From positions 1-18,494 of the forward strand of contig JBHGBB010000058.1 in the NCBI GenBank assembly GCA_041946755.1: a DNA stretch of 18,494 nt. The letters run 5' to 3'. This document shows, piece by piece, positions 1 to 7,779 of this stretch. The notes beneath the pieces were generated by a model that saw only the letters and a program-made list of their open reading frames with translations, ran no database searches and had not been told where the DNA came from. A program made the translations under genes and the position numbers. This DNA comes from JBHGBB01 sp041946755 (lineage in GTDB: Bacteria > UBP4 > UBA4092 > JAOAEQ01). Position 1 is the first letter of the stretch, and the number at the start of each line of letters is the position of its first letter.

Positions 1-236
1 AACGGTTTTAATACTTCCATTCCGGATTTCATCGCTCGCGCGGCAATCAATACTTCTGGTACATAAATCTCGTTATTCTTGAATTTCGAACCAACCACAC
101 TCATGCCGGTAATTAATCCTTCATTCAGAATCTTGCTGACAGGTATTCCTTCCTGCACCGCAGCTTCAGTTAATGCTTTCACTTCTTTCGACTTACCTTT
201 CAACAGATTATCGGCTATTGCTTGCAAATCGGCCAT
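1..236 (-). CDS. Corrinoid protein, N-terminal part (cut by window edge)
   Basis: Small corrinoid-carrying protein of anaerobic methyltransferase systems (MtbC/MttC-like). In this family a cobalamin cofactor accepts a methyl group from a substrate-specific methyltransferase and passes it on. Only the first 78 residues lie in the window. They match the helical cap domain (B12-binding_2), with the family-type stretch NEIYVPEVLIAARAM near residues 55-69 and GLITGMSVVG just before it. The cobalamin-binding Rossmann domain (DxHxxG) would lie beyond the edge. The ATG at 236 is preceded by a strong AGAAGGAG Shine-Dalgarno. The gene has its own promoter and a structured leader, so it is probably transcribed separately from the GH2 gene upstream. 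The cognate methyltransferase is not visible, so the methyl donor cannot be named. Confidence 0.85.
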   Translation of the reverse strand, partial: MADLQAIADNLLKGKSKEVKALTEAAVQEGIPVSKILNEGLITGMSVVGSKFKNNEIYVPEVLIAARAMKSGMEVLKP

Positions 237-341
237 ATCTTGGCTCCTTCTAGAATATTAGTTGTAGTTTGTTTCAATCTAATACCAGAAGGAAATCTAT
301 AATCTTACCTTCTGGTGCTAGCATATACCATGGAATATACT
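237..341 (-). promoter_or_regulatory. Structured leader with alternative hairpins that can hide the Shine-Dalgarno
   Basis: Leader of the corrinoid-protein gene, read on the minus strand. Hairpin 1 pairs 335-341 with 320-326 (7 bp, one G-U). Hairpin 2 pairs ACCAGAAGG (308-316) with CCTTCTGGT (284-292), 9 bp. The same CCTTCT segment (287-292) can instead pair with AGAAGG (246-251), which is the Shine-Dalgarno. In that fold TATTAG (279-284) pairs with CTAATA (256-261), giving about 14 bp with a UU bulge and a 17-nt loop. Hairpin 2 and the sequestering stem exclude each other, as in translational switches. No cobalamin-riboswitch box was recognised. Pairings are seen in the sequence; the regulatory role is inferred. 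Confidence 0.5.
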
Positions 342-346
342 AAACT

Positions 347-375
347 ATTTTATCAAAATATTCTTGGATAGTAAA
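347..375 (-). promoter_or_regulatory. Promoter of the corrinoid-protein gene
   Basis: Minus-strand sigma-70-like promoter: -35 TTTACT (370-375), 17-bp spacer, -10 TAAAAT (347-352) with an upstream TG (extended -10). The predicted transcription start, near 340, coincides with the base of hairpin 1 in the leader. It lies just downstream of the GH2 stop codon. Confidence 0.5.
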
Positions 376-389
376 TTACTATACCTGAA

Positions 390-3300
390 TTATCCTGCCG
401 GATTAAGTAATAATTCCAATTTCTGCTTATTATTATCAATTGCTAAATCAGATGCGGTGAATTGTAACGCTTTATCCGGATTGAGTCTGATACCTAAATT
501 ACTCAGTAATAGACTCGCTACTTTTCCCGATTTAACAAGATTGGTATTGTTAAAACAAAGCTGGTTTATTATTAATTGCCCTTTATCCAATCGAAAGCGG
601 ATAAGTCCATTAGCCGGAAGCTTAGCAGCCAATTCTGATTTCAGAATAGCAGCGGTTTTTATCGGTTCTGCCTCCCAATTCCAGGTTCGCCAATCAAGCG
701 CTGGATTACCTAAGATAATTTCGCATAAATCTGGTTTCTGTGGTTCAGCGGAATAATGTAATATTGGATTCCTACGATCACGTTCAATCCAATATAAGTC
801 TGCAGCATGGATTCCTGTTAATAACGGGCTATTGCTAACTTTAACTAGGTGCTCTATATTCCGGGGTTGGAGTTTTAACGGACAAGGGAATAATGGCGCA
901 TAATATTTATTTGTTTCCGGATTCAATCCCCAGATAATCGCTATTCCTCCCTTTTTAATATATTCACTAACATACTTCACCGATTTTTTATCTAGAGAAA
1001 TACTTCCATCAACTATTAGAGTCGATGAATTGAGCTGATTAAGATTATTACTTATTAGGTATTCAGCACCAAGATAATCGAGGAATGTCGAAAGTGCAGT
1101 GTCTTCTTTTCCGACTAGAGTAGTTTTCGAAAAAGTACTGGGTATCGGTAATGCCGCATATGCTATAAGATTCTGATATAGCAGCACCGCCCCGGGTTCT
1201 GATTGGTAATACTTAGCTATATCTAATGTTGATATATAATAAGCGCCATTACCATCGCAGATTTCGATCAGAACCGGTTTCCCATTTCCCAGATTAATCA
1301 AGGGATGGAAATTCCCTTTCGGGAAATTAGCCAGATGCGCATGAGCGATTAGCTCTTCTTTACCCCAGAACCGTACATTAGCATTATTAATATTATCTAA
1401 TATCCGATTTCGAGGTAACTGGATGAACGCCCGATCGTATGTCCCCGATTCGATAGTCGCATAGCCCAACGATTTTAGAAATGATTCATTATTTTCTAAA
1501 CCAATAACTTTCAATCCCTGTTTGACCGCTTTTTTTATAACAGTAATATCTTCAACATTAAATTCTAAATCCGGTGGAAGAACAATGTATGGTTTATCTT
1601 TAAAGCCAGTCAATTGCGGGAACGAAGGTAGTTTACCCTGATGTAATTTAGGGATAATATCAAAGTCTCGTTTTTCTTGATAAACGACATTATCGCGAGA
1701 GATTAATTTAATCCGGAGCGATAATAATGTCCTTTTATCGACCCGAGGGATATTAAATTCTAAACGCTGGATCGTTTTATTTGCTGCATTTAGAATAAAA
1801 GCCTTTTTTTTGAAATTACCCAATTCGGACTTACCCAATCGAGCTGACCAATATAGCTGCAGTTTCTTTGCAGTATAACTATCGTTATGGATTGATAAGA
1901 TACGTTTAAACTTCGTACCTGCAAAATAAGATTTATCTTGTTCATGGATATAGAATCTAACCGGAGCAAGCAATTTCTTTAAGTAAGGATAGAATTCGTT
2001 CGGCTGCCATTTCGGCAATACCGGATCATATCCGGGGTTCAGGGTTGAGGAATAAGGGCCAATACGTTCCGGTTTAGGTCCCGGAGTATCGAGTCGTTTA
2101 TAATTAATCGGTTTCCCGGAAAATGGCAACGGCAGCATACTATACCAGGCAGCATTGAATGGAGAGACCTGATTTGCCCATTCCCGGATGTAGAATATCA
2201 TTCGCTCCTGCTCTTTTGCTACTGCTTTTAGCCGTTCACTGAAACGCAAATAGGTTGATTCACCATGTAGTATACTTACATCATCAGGAGTTGAGTAATA
2301 CATCGAGCCGAATTCACCTACGGTTATTGGTTTCCCTTTAACTTTATCCTTAAGCTGCGGTAATGGTGGATAATGGATATTGTATATTTCCGTTCTACCG
2401 CCCAGATCATAGCTGCCATCAGCACTGATCGGTCGAGTACTATCCAGTTTTCTCATTTCTTTGGTAAGTGAATAAAACCGGCGCGCTAAATCATCGTTAC
2501 TTTTTACCGCATCGTCCTGGACGAAGGTATACGCTGCCAACGCTTCATTCTCAACGCTCCAGATAATCACTGAAGGATGATTCCGATTGCGCTTAACCAA
2601 CGCAAAAGCATGGTCTTTAGCCCGGTGCCAGAAATCGTTATTATAATGAAATACACAATGCGACGCCCAAATCGCAGTTTCATCGGTAATCAAAATTCCC
2701 ATTTCATCAGCTAAATCGAGATAATATCGCGGGTATATCTGCGCATGAAGTCGCACATGGTTCATATTGGTTTGCTTAACCAGTTGATACCATAGCCGGG
2801 CATATTCCGGGTTCTGATATGCGATACCCAGATAATGCCAGGCATCTCCCCGAAGTTTTATTGGAGTTCCATTTAAAATAAAACGATTTTTATCAATCCA
2901 GAATTCGCGGAATCCAAACCGAGTAGTTCGTTTATCCGATATTCCAGATTCGGTTTTAAGAATCGTATCCAGATAATAGAGATATGGATTTTCTGGATGC
3001 CAATATTGCGGATTTGGCCAAGATTGAGCTGTTGAAATATTCTTCTCAGAATTAGGTGGTAATGTTATCGATTGTGATATGGTTTTCCAATTCCGGATAT
3101 TATGTGTGAGTATAACCTGCTGCTTTTGCGAACTATGATTTCTAATGGTCGATTGAATAGTAATCTGTTTTTTTCTAACCGAGGTTTGGATATAAATATC
3201 AGAGATATTTACTACTGGATATGCGACCAGAAAAACATCCAGCCAGATTCCGCTAACCGTCATTCCCCAGAATGAACCGGTAGGGTAGGTGAACTTGGTT

Positions 3301-3752
3301 TTCGCATCCAACGGCGTCTGCCGGTTATAAAACAGGAAACTTTTAACGCCAACAATAAGCTCGTTTATCTCGCCGATTTTGACCGAATCGGTAATATCGA
3401 GTTCAAAAGGGATAAATCCATCTTCATGTTTACCAATGAGTTTGCCGTTAAGATAGATTTCGCTATAATAGTGGATACCTTCAAAATGGAGTACTATTCG
3501 CTGATGCTGCCATTGAGATGGAACCGAGAATTCTTTGCGATGCCAACCGGCAGCAGCGAATTCCCATTCTTTCGGATAGCTGGGATAACATTTAAAATCG
3601 CCGCCTTTATCCGGGTAAAATCCATTAACATTCCAAGGAGAAGGAATTCGGATTTTCGTTTTAGCCCAATTTGGTGTAGGAGGGTATTGCAATACGCCGG
3701 AATCAGGCTGGAATTGCCATTCGCCGTTTAGGCAGATTGACTGATTAAACAT
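390..3752 (-). CDS. Glycoside hydrolase family 2 enzyme (beta-galactosidase/glucuronidase-like), 1120 aa
   Basis: Retaining GH2 beta-glycosidase; the sugar it acts on cannot be told from sequence. Residues about 5-180 form the sugar-binding jelly roll (LNGEWQF, IPSPWN, YLNGKLIGKHEDGF). An immunoglobulin-like domain follows to about 285, then a TIM barrel. The acid/base is E403 in NHPSVIIWSVENEA and the likely nucleophile is E480 in ITVGEFGS. About 500 further residues follow the barrel, with Rossmann-like stretches (around 730-960) that I do not recognise in detail. No signal peptide is visible because the jelly roll starts almost at residue 1, so the protein is probably cytoplasmic. The ATG has no clear Shine-Dalgarno; a heptad repeat array ends 10 nt upstream. 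It lies 90 nt downstream of udk, possibly at the end of the same transcript. Confidence 0.88.
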   Translation of the reverse strand: MFNQSICLNGEWQFQPDSGVLQYPPTPNWAKTKIRIPSPWNVNGFYPDKGGDFKCYPSYPKEWEFAAAGWHRKEFSVPSQWQHQRIVLHFEGIHYYSEIYLNGKLIGKHEDGFIPFELDITDSVKIGEINELIVGVKSFLFYNRQTPLDAKTKFTYPTGSFWGMTVSGIWLDVFLVAYPVVNISDIYIQTSVRKKQITIQSTIRNHSSQKQQVILTHNIRNWKTISQSITLPPNSEKNISTAQSWPNPQYWHPENPYLYYLDTILKTESGISDKRTTRFGFREFWIDKNRFILNGTPIKLRGDAWHYLGIAYQNPEYARLWYQLVKQTNMNHVRLHAQIYPRYYLDLADEMGILITDETAIWASHCVFHYNNDFWHRAKDHAFALVKRNRNHPSVIIWSVENEALAAYTFVQDDAVKSNDDLARRFYSLTKEMRKLDSTRPISADGSYDLGGRTEIYNIHYPPLPQLKDKVKGKPITVGEFGSMYYSTPDDVSILHGESTYLRFSERLKAVAKEQERMIFYIREWANQVSPFNAAWYSMLPLPFSGKPINYKRLDTPGPKPERIGPYSSTLNPGYDPVLPKWQPNEFYPYLKKLLAPVRFYIHEQDKSYFAGTKFKRILSIHNDSYTAKKLQLYWSARLGKSELGNFKKKAFILNAANKTIQRLEFNIPRVDKRTLLSLRIKLISRDNVVYQEKRDFDIIPKLHQGKLPSFPQLTGFKDKPYIVLPPDLEFNVEDITVIKKAVKQGLKVIGLENNESFLKSLGYATIESGTYDRAFIQLPRNRILDNINNANVRFWGKEELIAHAHLANFPKGNFHPLINLGNGKPVLIEICDGNGAYYISTLDIAKYYQSEPGAVLLYQNLIAYAALPIPSTFSKTTLVGKEDTALSTFLDYLGAEYLISNNLNQLNSSTLIVDGSISLDKKSVKYVSEYIKKGGIAIIWGLNPETNKYYAPLFPCPLKLQPRNIEHLVKVSNSPLLTGIHAADLYWIERDRRNPILHYSAEPQKPDLCEIILGNPALDWRTWNWEAEPIKTAAILKSELAAKLPANGLIRFRLDKGQLIINQLCFNNTNLVKSGKVASLLLSNLGIRLNPDKALQFTASDLAIDNNKQKLELLLNPAG

Positions 3753-3762
3753 GGGGAAAACT

Positions 3763-3790
3763 GTCCTAAGTCTTAAGTCTTAAGTCCGAA
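3763..3790. repeat. Heptad array, family A, half element (4 units)
   Basis: Four contiguous 7-mers, GTCCTAA GTCTTAA GTCTTAA GTCCGAA, in the gap between udk and the GH2 gene. This is the same unit as the complete dyad at 6760-6833. No clean inverted partner follows; only a degenerate stretch with GTTTTA and GTCTTGG is seen near 3813-3833. The array ends exactly 10 nt before the GH2 start codon. Confidence 0.8.
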
Positions 3791-3842
3791 GATAACGTTT
3801 TTTTCTGGAGTATATTGAGTTAAGTTTTAGTCTTGGATTCTT

Positions 3843-4469
3843 TTATGTAGCTCCGTTCTTTTTCCGTTGATACTCCCGAATTGCGGTTACGATTAAACCG
3901 ATAGCAACCTTGTTAAACCCACCTTCCGGGATAATTACATCCGCATATCGTTTACTGGGTTCAACGAATTGCATATGCATCGGACGTACGACATTCTTGT
4001 ATTGCTCGATTACCGATTCAGTAGTTCGCCCACGTTCAATAATATCCCGGCGAAGGCGGCGGATGAACCGGATATCAGCATCGGTTTCTACATAGATCTT
4101 TATCCGCATCAAATCCCGCAATTCCGGATCTTCCAATGCTAAGATTCCTTCAATAATAACGACATCGCCCGGAATGATTCGTTCGGTTTTCTCAGCGCGA
4201 GTATGATTTTTAAAATCATAAACCGGTTTTTCGATGGGGTTACCTGCCAATAACTCTTTGAGATGTTTAATTAATAATGGTTTATCGATAGCGTTAGGGT
4301 GGTCGTAATTCGTTTTAATGCGTTCTTCAAAAGGGAGATGAGATTGATCACGATAATACGAATCTTCATGGATAATACAAATTCGTTCATCACGCAGTTC
4401 GCGGCCAATAGCTTTTGCAACCGTAGTTTTCCCGGAACCGGTTCCCCCGGCGATCCCGATTATAAGCAT
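3843..4469 (-). CDS. udk: Uridine kinase (uridine/cytidine monophosphokinase), 208 aa
   Basis: Pyrimidine salvage enzyme that phosphorylates uridine and cytidine to UMP and CMP with a nucleoside triphosphate. The P-loop GGTGSGKTT lies at about residues 7-15. It is followed by the family's HEDSYYRDQ substrate region, the YDHPNAID motif, VVIIEGILAL, and the RRLRRDIIERGR lid with VRPMHMQFVEPSKRYAD. Length is normal for the family. I chose the ATG at 4469, not the TTG two codons upstream, because AGGA lies about 10 nt before the ATG but only 4 nt before the TTG. It sits 52 nt downstream of ahbD, probably in the same transcript. Confidence 0.95.
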   Translation of the reverse strand: MLIIGIAGGTGSGKTTVAKAIGRELRDERICIIHEDSYYRDQSHLPFEERIKTNYDHPNAIDKPLLIKHLKELLAGNPIEKPVYDFKNHTRAEKTERIIPGDVVIIEGILALEDPELRDLMRIKIYVETDADIRFIRRLRRDIIERGRTTESVIEQYKNVVRPMHMQFVEPSKRYADVIIPEGGFNKVAIGLIVTAIREYQRKKNGAT

Positions 4470-4521
4470 AAACAATGAATCCTAAACTGGTAAGGATAAA
4501 TAATTTAACTATTATTTTAGC

Positions 4522-5565
4522 CTATTTTGGGGTGTAGATACAATACGGCTCTTCCGCCAGGAAATCACCGGTTTCGCCATATGCCCGCGCTCGGCAGCCA
4601 TAACAGATCATCCGATATTCGCACCGTCCGCATTTCCCTTTCAATTTATCTGGATTGCGAAGGACCGCAAACAATTCGGAGTTTACCCAGATATCTTTAA
4701 TATGCTGAGTTTTAATATTCCCGGCTTTAACCGGCAGATAACCGCAAGGATACACGTCACCGCGATGAGATATAAAACATACTCCGGTACCGGCTAAACA
4801 TCCTTTAGTCATGGCAGACATCCCATGGTCATGTGCAACCACTTTGATTTTATCGAGTTTTCCCCGCTGACGGATGATACGATAATAATGGGGTGCGCAG
4901 GTGGCTTTGATATCTAAATCAGCGGTTTTCGATTGGTCATACAGCCAATTTAAGGTCTGCTCGTATTCCTGTGGTGACAACTGCTGCTCTTTGGTTATTT
5001 CCAATCCGCAACCGGTTGGGACGAGCATAAAGAAATGGAGCGCATCAGCACCAAGCGATTTTGCCAACTGGATTAAATCGGCTAATTCAGTTATATTATG
5101 TTTCGTAACTGTAACATTAAGCTGCATACTCATCCCCAATTCTTTCAGATTCTTATATCCGGAAAGAGCTGCTTCAAAAGAACCGGAGATGCCGCGGAAA
5201 GTATCATGCGTTTTCGCGGTAGAGCCATCCAAGCTAATGCTCACCCGTTTGATTCCAGTTTTAATTATTTTACGGGCAGTCGGTTTAGTAACCAGCGTTC
5301 CGTTCGTAGCCAGCGCTACTCTTAAACCTTTCTCTGAAGCATGAGTAGCGAGTTCAAATATATCTTTCCGAAATAAAGGCTCTCCACCAGATAAGACTAA
5401 TATCGGTGAAGCAAATGAAATGAGGTCATCAATGAATTTGATCGATTCAATAGTAGTTAAATCGTCTGCGGTAGAAACCGGAGATGCCTCTGCCCGACAG
5501 TGGACGCAACGGAGGTTACAACCGATAGTCGTTTCCCAGAATAACAAGCGTAAAGGATAGTTCAT
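4522..5565 (-). CDS. ahbD: Radical SAM/SPASM heme synthase AhbD-like, 347 aa
   Basis: Likely the last enzyme of the siroheme-dependent (alternative) heme pathway. In that pathway AhbD oxidatively decarboxylates two propionate side chains of Fe-coproporphyrin III to the vinyl groups of heme b. The radical SAM cluster motif is C16-x3-C20-x2-C23 (GCNLRCVHC), with LSGGEP near residue 60. The C-terminal half has the Cys-rich SPASM-type region (GCLAGTGVCFISHRGDVYPCGY, then KCGRCEYRMICYGCRARA and a terminal Cys) that closely resembles AhbD proteins I know. Its ATG overlaps the ahbC stop (ATGA), implying translational coupling. Peptide-modifying SPASM enzymes are an alternative, but the AhbC partner and the CAPHYYRI segment favour AhbD. 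Confidence 0.85.
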   Translation of the reverse strand: MNYPLRLLFWETTIGCNLRCVHCRAEASPVSTADDLTTIESIKFIDDLISFASPILVLSGGEPLFRKDIFELATHASEKGLRVALATNGTLVTKPTARKIIKTGIKRVSISLDGSTAKTHDTFRGISGSFEAALSGYKNLKELGMSMQLNVTVTKHNITELADLIQLAKSLGADALHFFMLVPTGCGLEITKEQQLSPQEYEQTLNWLYDQSKTADLDIKATCAPHYYRIIRQRGKLDKIKVVAHDHGMSAMTKGCLAGTGVCFISHRGDVYPCGYLPVKAGNIKTQHIKDIWVNSELFAVLRNPDKLKGKCGRCEYRMICYGCRARAYGETGDFLAEEPYCIYTPK

Positions 5566-6749
5566 TTTCTTATTTCGTCGTCAGTAAGGTAACACGCCGG
5601 GTCTTCCATCCATGGATCTTTGAACACCGCCTCAGCCCGGGCGCGAAAGTTACCGTTACAGATTTCAATCCATTTACAATTGGTTTGCGCGCATCTACCT
5701 TTAAGTAATGGTTTCCGATTCTTAAGTCCAGCTAGTATCGGCTGTGATGTATCCATCCAAATTTCACCGAATTTCCGGTCGCGGACATTTCCGAAGGTAT
5801 GCTGTACCCAGAATTGGTCAGGATGAACATATCCCTGGTTATCGATATCAGCGATTCCGATCCCGGAACTATTCCCGCCGTTCCAGCGCAGAAGTTGCAT
5901 GACTTCTTCAGCGCGCGCCGGATTCTCTTTTAGTAATCGCAGATATAGATAGGGGCCATCGGTATGATTATCTACCGTAAGAATATCTTTCTCCAGACCG
6001 CGATTATGAAAATCTAAGGTTCGTTCAATAATTAAATCTACAGCCGTTCGGGTTTCGGTATGAGTCAAATCGTCTTGAACCATATCGGTTCCCCGGCCGC
6101 AATACACCAAGTGATAGAAACAGGCGCGATTGATTTTCTCTTCTTCAATAAAGTCGAAGATAGCCGGTAAATCCCGATAATTCTGTTTCGTCAGGGTTAA
6201 CCGTAACCCAACTTTTTGGCCGACTGCAACGCAATGCTCAAACCCTCGCATCGCATCTTGGAACGCTCCGGCTTTCCCCCGGAACTTATCGTTATTCAAT
6301 CCGATACCATCGAGGCTGATACCAACATAACCAAATTCCGCGGCTCGTAATCGTTTGGCAACATCAAGGGTAATTAAAGTTCCATTGGTTGAAAGTACCG
6401 GCCGGATATTCCGCTCTTTAGCAAACGCCGCTAATTCGAAGATATCTTCTCGAATCAATGGTTCTCCACCGGAGAATAGGAATACCGGAACCTTGAAATC
6501 CGCTAAATCGGTAATCAGCTTTTTCGCTTCTTCGGTAGTCAATTCATTCGGATAATCTTTATTTTCCGAATCGGAGTAGCAATGGATACAATTGAGATTG
6601 CATTTGCGGGTGCAGTTCCAAACCACAATCGGTTTTTTATCTTGAGCGAATTGGAGGAGGTGTGCCGGCATTTTCCCGGTTTTACGGCCGTAGCGTAGCG
6701 CATCGCCGGGAGTAGCGGTTCCGCAGAATAGTTTGGTGATCCCGATCAT
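5562..6749 (-). CDS. ahbC: Radical SAM 12,18-didecarboxysiroheme deacetylase AhbC-like, 395 aa
   Basis: Likely AhbC, which removes the acetate side chains of 12,18-didecarboxysiroheme to give Fe-coproporphyrin III, the substrate of AhbD. The N-terminus MIGITKLFCGT followed by ALRYGRKTG and HLLQF..DKKPIVVWN is the family signature. The radical SAM motif is C50-x3-C54-x2-C57 (CNLNCIHC), with FSGGEP downstream. The C-terminal part carries further Cys (GRCAQTNCKWIEICNG) for auxiliary clusters. I start at the ATG at 6749; the open frame extends upstream only into a heptad repeat. No Shine-Dalgarno is visible and the repeat ends 10 nt before the start. AhbA/AhbB and siroheme-forming enzymes are not in the window. 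Confidence 0.87.
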   Translation of the reverse strand: MIGITKLFCGTATPGDALRYGRKTGKMPAHLLQFAQDKKPIVVWNCTRKCNLNCIHCYSDSENKDYPNELTTEEAKKLITDLADFKVPVFLFSGGEPLIREDIFELAAFAKERNIRPVLSTNGTLITLDVAKRLRAAEFGYVGISLDGIGLNNDKFRGKAGAFQDAMRGFEHCVAVGQKVGLRLTLTKQNYRDLPAIFDFIEEEKINRACFYHLVYCGRGTDMVQDDLTHTETRTAVDLIIERTLDFHNRGLEKDILTVDNHTDGPYLYLRLLKENPARAEEVMQLLRWNGGNSSGIGIADIDNQGYVHPDQFWVQHTFGNVRDRKFGEIWMDTSQPILAGLKNRKPLLKGRCAQTNCKWIEICNGNFRARAEAVFKDPWMEDPACYLTDDEIRK

Positions 6750-6759
6750 GGTAAATGCA

Positions 6760-6833
6760 GGCTTAAGTCCGAAGTCTTGAGTCCTAAGAAGAATCAAGTT
6801 TTTCCTTCGGACTTCGGACTTTAGACTTAGGAC
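6760..6833. repeat. Heptad dyad, family A: 4 units, 18-nt spacer, 4 inverted units
   Basis: Left arm 6760-6787 reads GGCTTAA GTCCGAA GTCTTGA GTCCTAA. Right arm 6806-6833 reads TTCGGAC TTCGGAC TTTAGAC TTAGGAC, the inverted unit. The element fills nearly the whole gap between the dcd stop and the ahbC start, and the RNA could fold into an imperfect 28-bp hairpin. The left arm ends 10 nt before the ahbC ATG. Confidence 0.88.
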
Positions 6834-6839
6834 TGCCTT

Positions 6840-7400
6840 TTAAATCTTCGGTAGGGTTAGTTTTTGTTGTGCCTGGTATTTCCCCTTTTTATCGGCATAC
6901 GAGGTGTCGCATGGTTCGTCGCTTTCAAAAAAGAGCACCTGCGCGATCCCTTCATTGGCATATACTTTTGCTGGTATAGGACTAGTATTAGAAATTGCTA
7001 AGGTTACATATCCTTCCCATTCCGGTTCGAACGGAGTTACATTTACGATTATTCCCGATCGAGCGTAAGTGGATTTACCGACACAGACGGTTAATACATT
7101 TCTAGGAATTTTAAAATATTCTACTGATCGGGCGAGTACAAACGAATTCGCTGGAATAACGCAGATACTACCTTTATAATCAACGAAATATTCCGGGTTG
7201 AAATTCTTGGGATCGATGAAATCCAGTTCGGTATCGGTAGCGGAGAATATTTTGAATTCATCAGCAACCCGGAAATCATAGCCATAAGATGATACCCCAT
7301 ATGAGATAACCTTATCGCGCACCTGGCTCTCGGCGAAAGGAACAATCATTTGATGTTCTAAAGCGAACTTTTTAATCCAGCTATCCGGTTTTATACTCAT
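6840..7400 (-). CDS. dcd: dCTP deaminase, 186 aa
   Basis: Deaminates dCTP to dUTP for thymidylate synthesis (possibly to dUMP if bifunctional; not resolvable here). Family features: the ISYGVSSYGYDFRVAD segment near residues 33-48, VGKSTYARSG in the middle, then NVTPFEPEWEG with the expected catalytic glutamate, TLAISNTSPIPAKVY, and EGIAQVLFF near the C-terminus. Length is typical. The ATG at 7400 fits the family N-terminus (SIKPDSWIKKFA). The ten extra upstream codons in frame are encoded by a heptad repeat and are rejected. No Shine-Dalgarno is visible; the repeat array ends 10 nt upstream of the ATG. Likely co-transcribed with the NifU-like gene upstream and ahbC downstream. Confidence 0.93.
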   Translation of the reverse strand: MSIKPDSWIKKFALEHQMIVPFAESQVRDKVISYGVSSYGYDFRVADEFKIFSATDTELDFIDPKNFNPEYFVDYKGSICVIPANSFVLARSVEYFKIPRNVLTVCVGKSTYARSGIIVNVTPFEPEWEGYVTLAISNTSPIPAKVYANEGIAQVLFFESDEPCDTSYADKKGKYQAQQKLTLPKI

Positions 7401-7410
7401 AAATAAAAAA

Positions 7411-7505
7411 GTACCAAGTATGAAGGACAAAGTACCAAATTTTGGATTTAATTGTCTTAGTTATTATTTCCGACGGTTTGGTACTTGATACCTGATACTT
7501 GGTAC
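7411..7505. repeat. Heptad dyad, family B: 4 units, 39-nt spacer, 4 inverted units
   Basis: Left arm 7411-7438 reads GTACCAA GTATGAA GGACAAA GTACCAA. Right arm 7478-7505 reads TTGGTAC TTGATAC CTGATAC TTGGTAC. It has the same design as the family A element but a different core (GTACCAA instead of GTCCTAA). It lies between the NifU-like stop and the dcd start, and the left arm ends 10 nt before the dcd ATG. Confidence 0.88.
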
Positions 7506-7518
7506 TTAGAGACAACGA

Positions 7519-7737
7519 TTATGCGGCAACGACTTCTTTAACTTCCGGTACTTCCTGTTTAATAATCTGTTCGACATAATTCCGCAGGGTCATCTGCGAC
7601 ATCGGGCAATGTCCGCACGCACCGGTTAGTCTGACTTTAACCGTGCCTTCGGTAACTTCAACCAATTCAATATCGCCACCATCAGCTTGCAATGCTGGCC
7701 GGATTTTTTCGATTACTGCGGTAACTTTCTCTTTCAT
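7519..7737 (-). CDS. NifU-like Fe-S cluster scaffold domain protein, 72 aa
   Basis: Stand-alone NifU C-terminal (Nfu) domain, which binds and delivers Fe-S clusters through a CxxC pair. The paired cysteines are C41 and C44 in GACGHCPMSQMTL, and LQADGGDIELVEV is the family's N-terminal signature. The protein is a single domain, with no N-terminal IscU-like or A-type part. The ATG is preceded by GAGGG at a good distance. As the first gene of the minus-strand run it precedes two radical SAM enzymes that need several Fe-S clusters, which suits but does not prove a shared role. Confidence 0.92.
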   Translation of the reverse strand: MKEKVTAVIEKIRPALQADGGDIELVEVTEGTVKVRLTGACGHCPMSQMTLRNYVEQIIKQEVPEVKEVVAA

Positions 7738-7770
7738 AAAACTTCCCTCACTCTCGTTATAATTACTAAT

Positions 7771-7779
7771 ATTGTATCA
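7771..7779 (-). promoter_or_regulatory. Possible extended -10 for the NifU-like gene
   Basis: Minus-strand TGATACAAT (extended -10 form) about 33 nt before the NifU-like start codon. No convincing -35 was found at 16-18 bp. An alternative TATAAT lies farther upstream near 7797-7802, in the AT-rich divergent region between this gene and the secreted glycosidase. Tentative. Confidence 0.3.

Noticed and set aside
284..316. ACCAGAAGG/CCTTCTGGT hairpin as a terminator of the GH2 gene
   Set aside because: No T tract follows on the minus strand, and its 3' arm overlaps a Shine-Dalgarno-sequestering stem.
237..341. Cobalamin riboswitch before the corrinoid protein gene
   Set aside because: The leader is only about 105 nt and I see no B12-box-like sequence; typical cobalamin riboswitches are longer.
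4901..5344. Plus-strand open frame of 147 codons opposite ahbD
   Set aside because: A shadow of ahbD with low-complexity, non-family protein; the same holds for other frames opposite or inside the assigned genes.
6750..6797. Longer AhbC start giving 16 extra residues
   Set aside because: The extension is encoded by the heptad repeat and begins at a TTG; family members start at MIGI(S/T)K.
7401..7430. Longer dcd start giving 10 extra residues
   Set aside because: The extension lies mostly in the heptad array; the family N-terminus matches the ATG at 7400.
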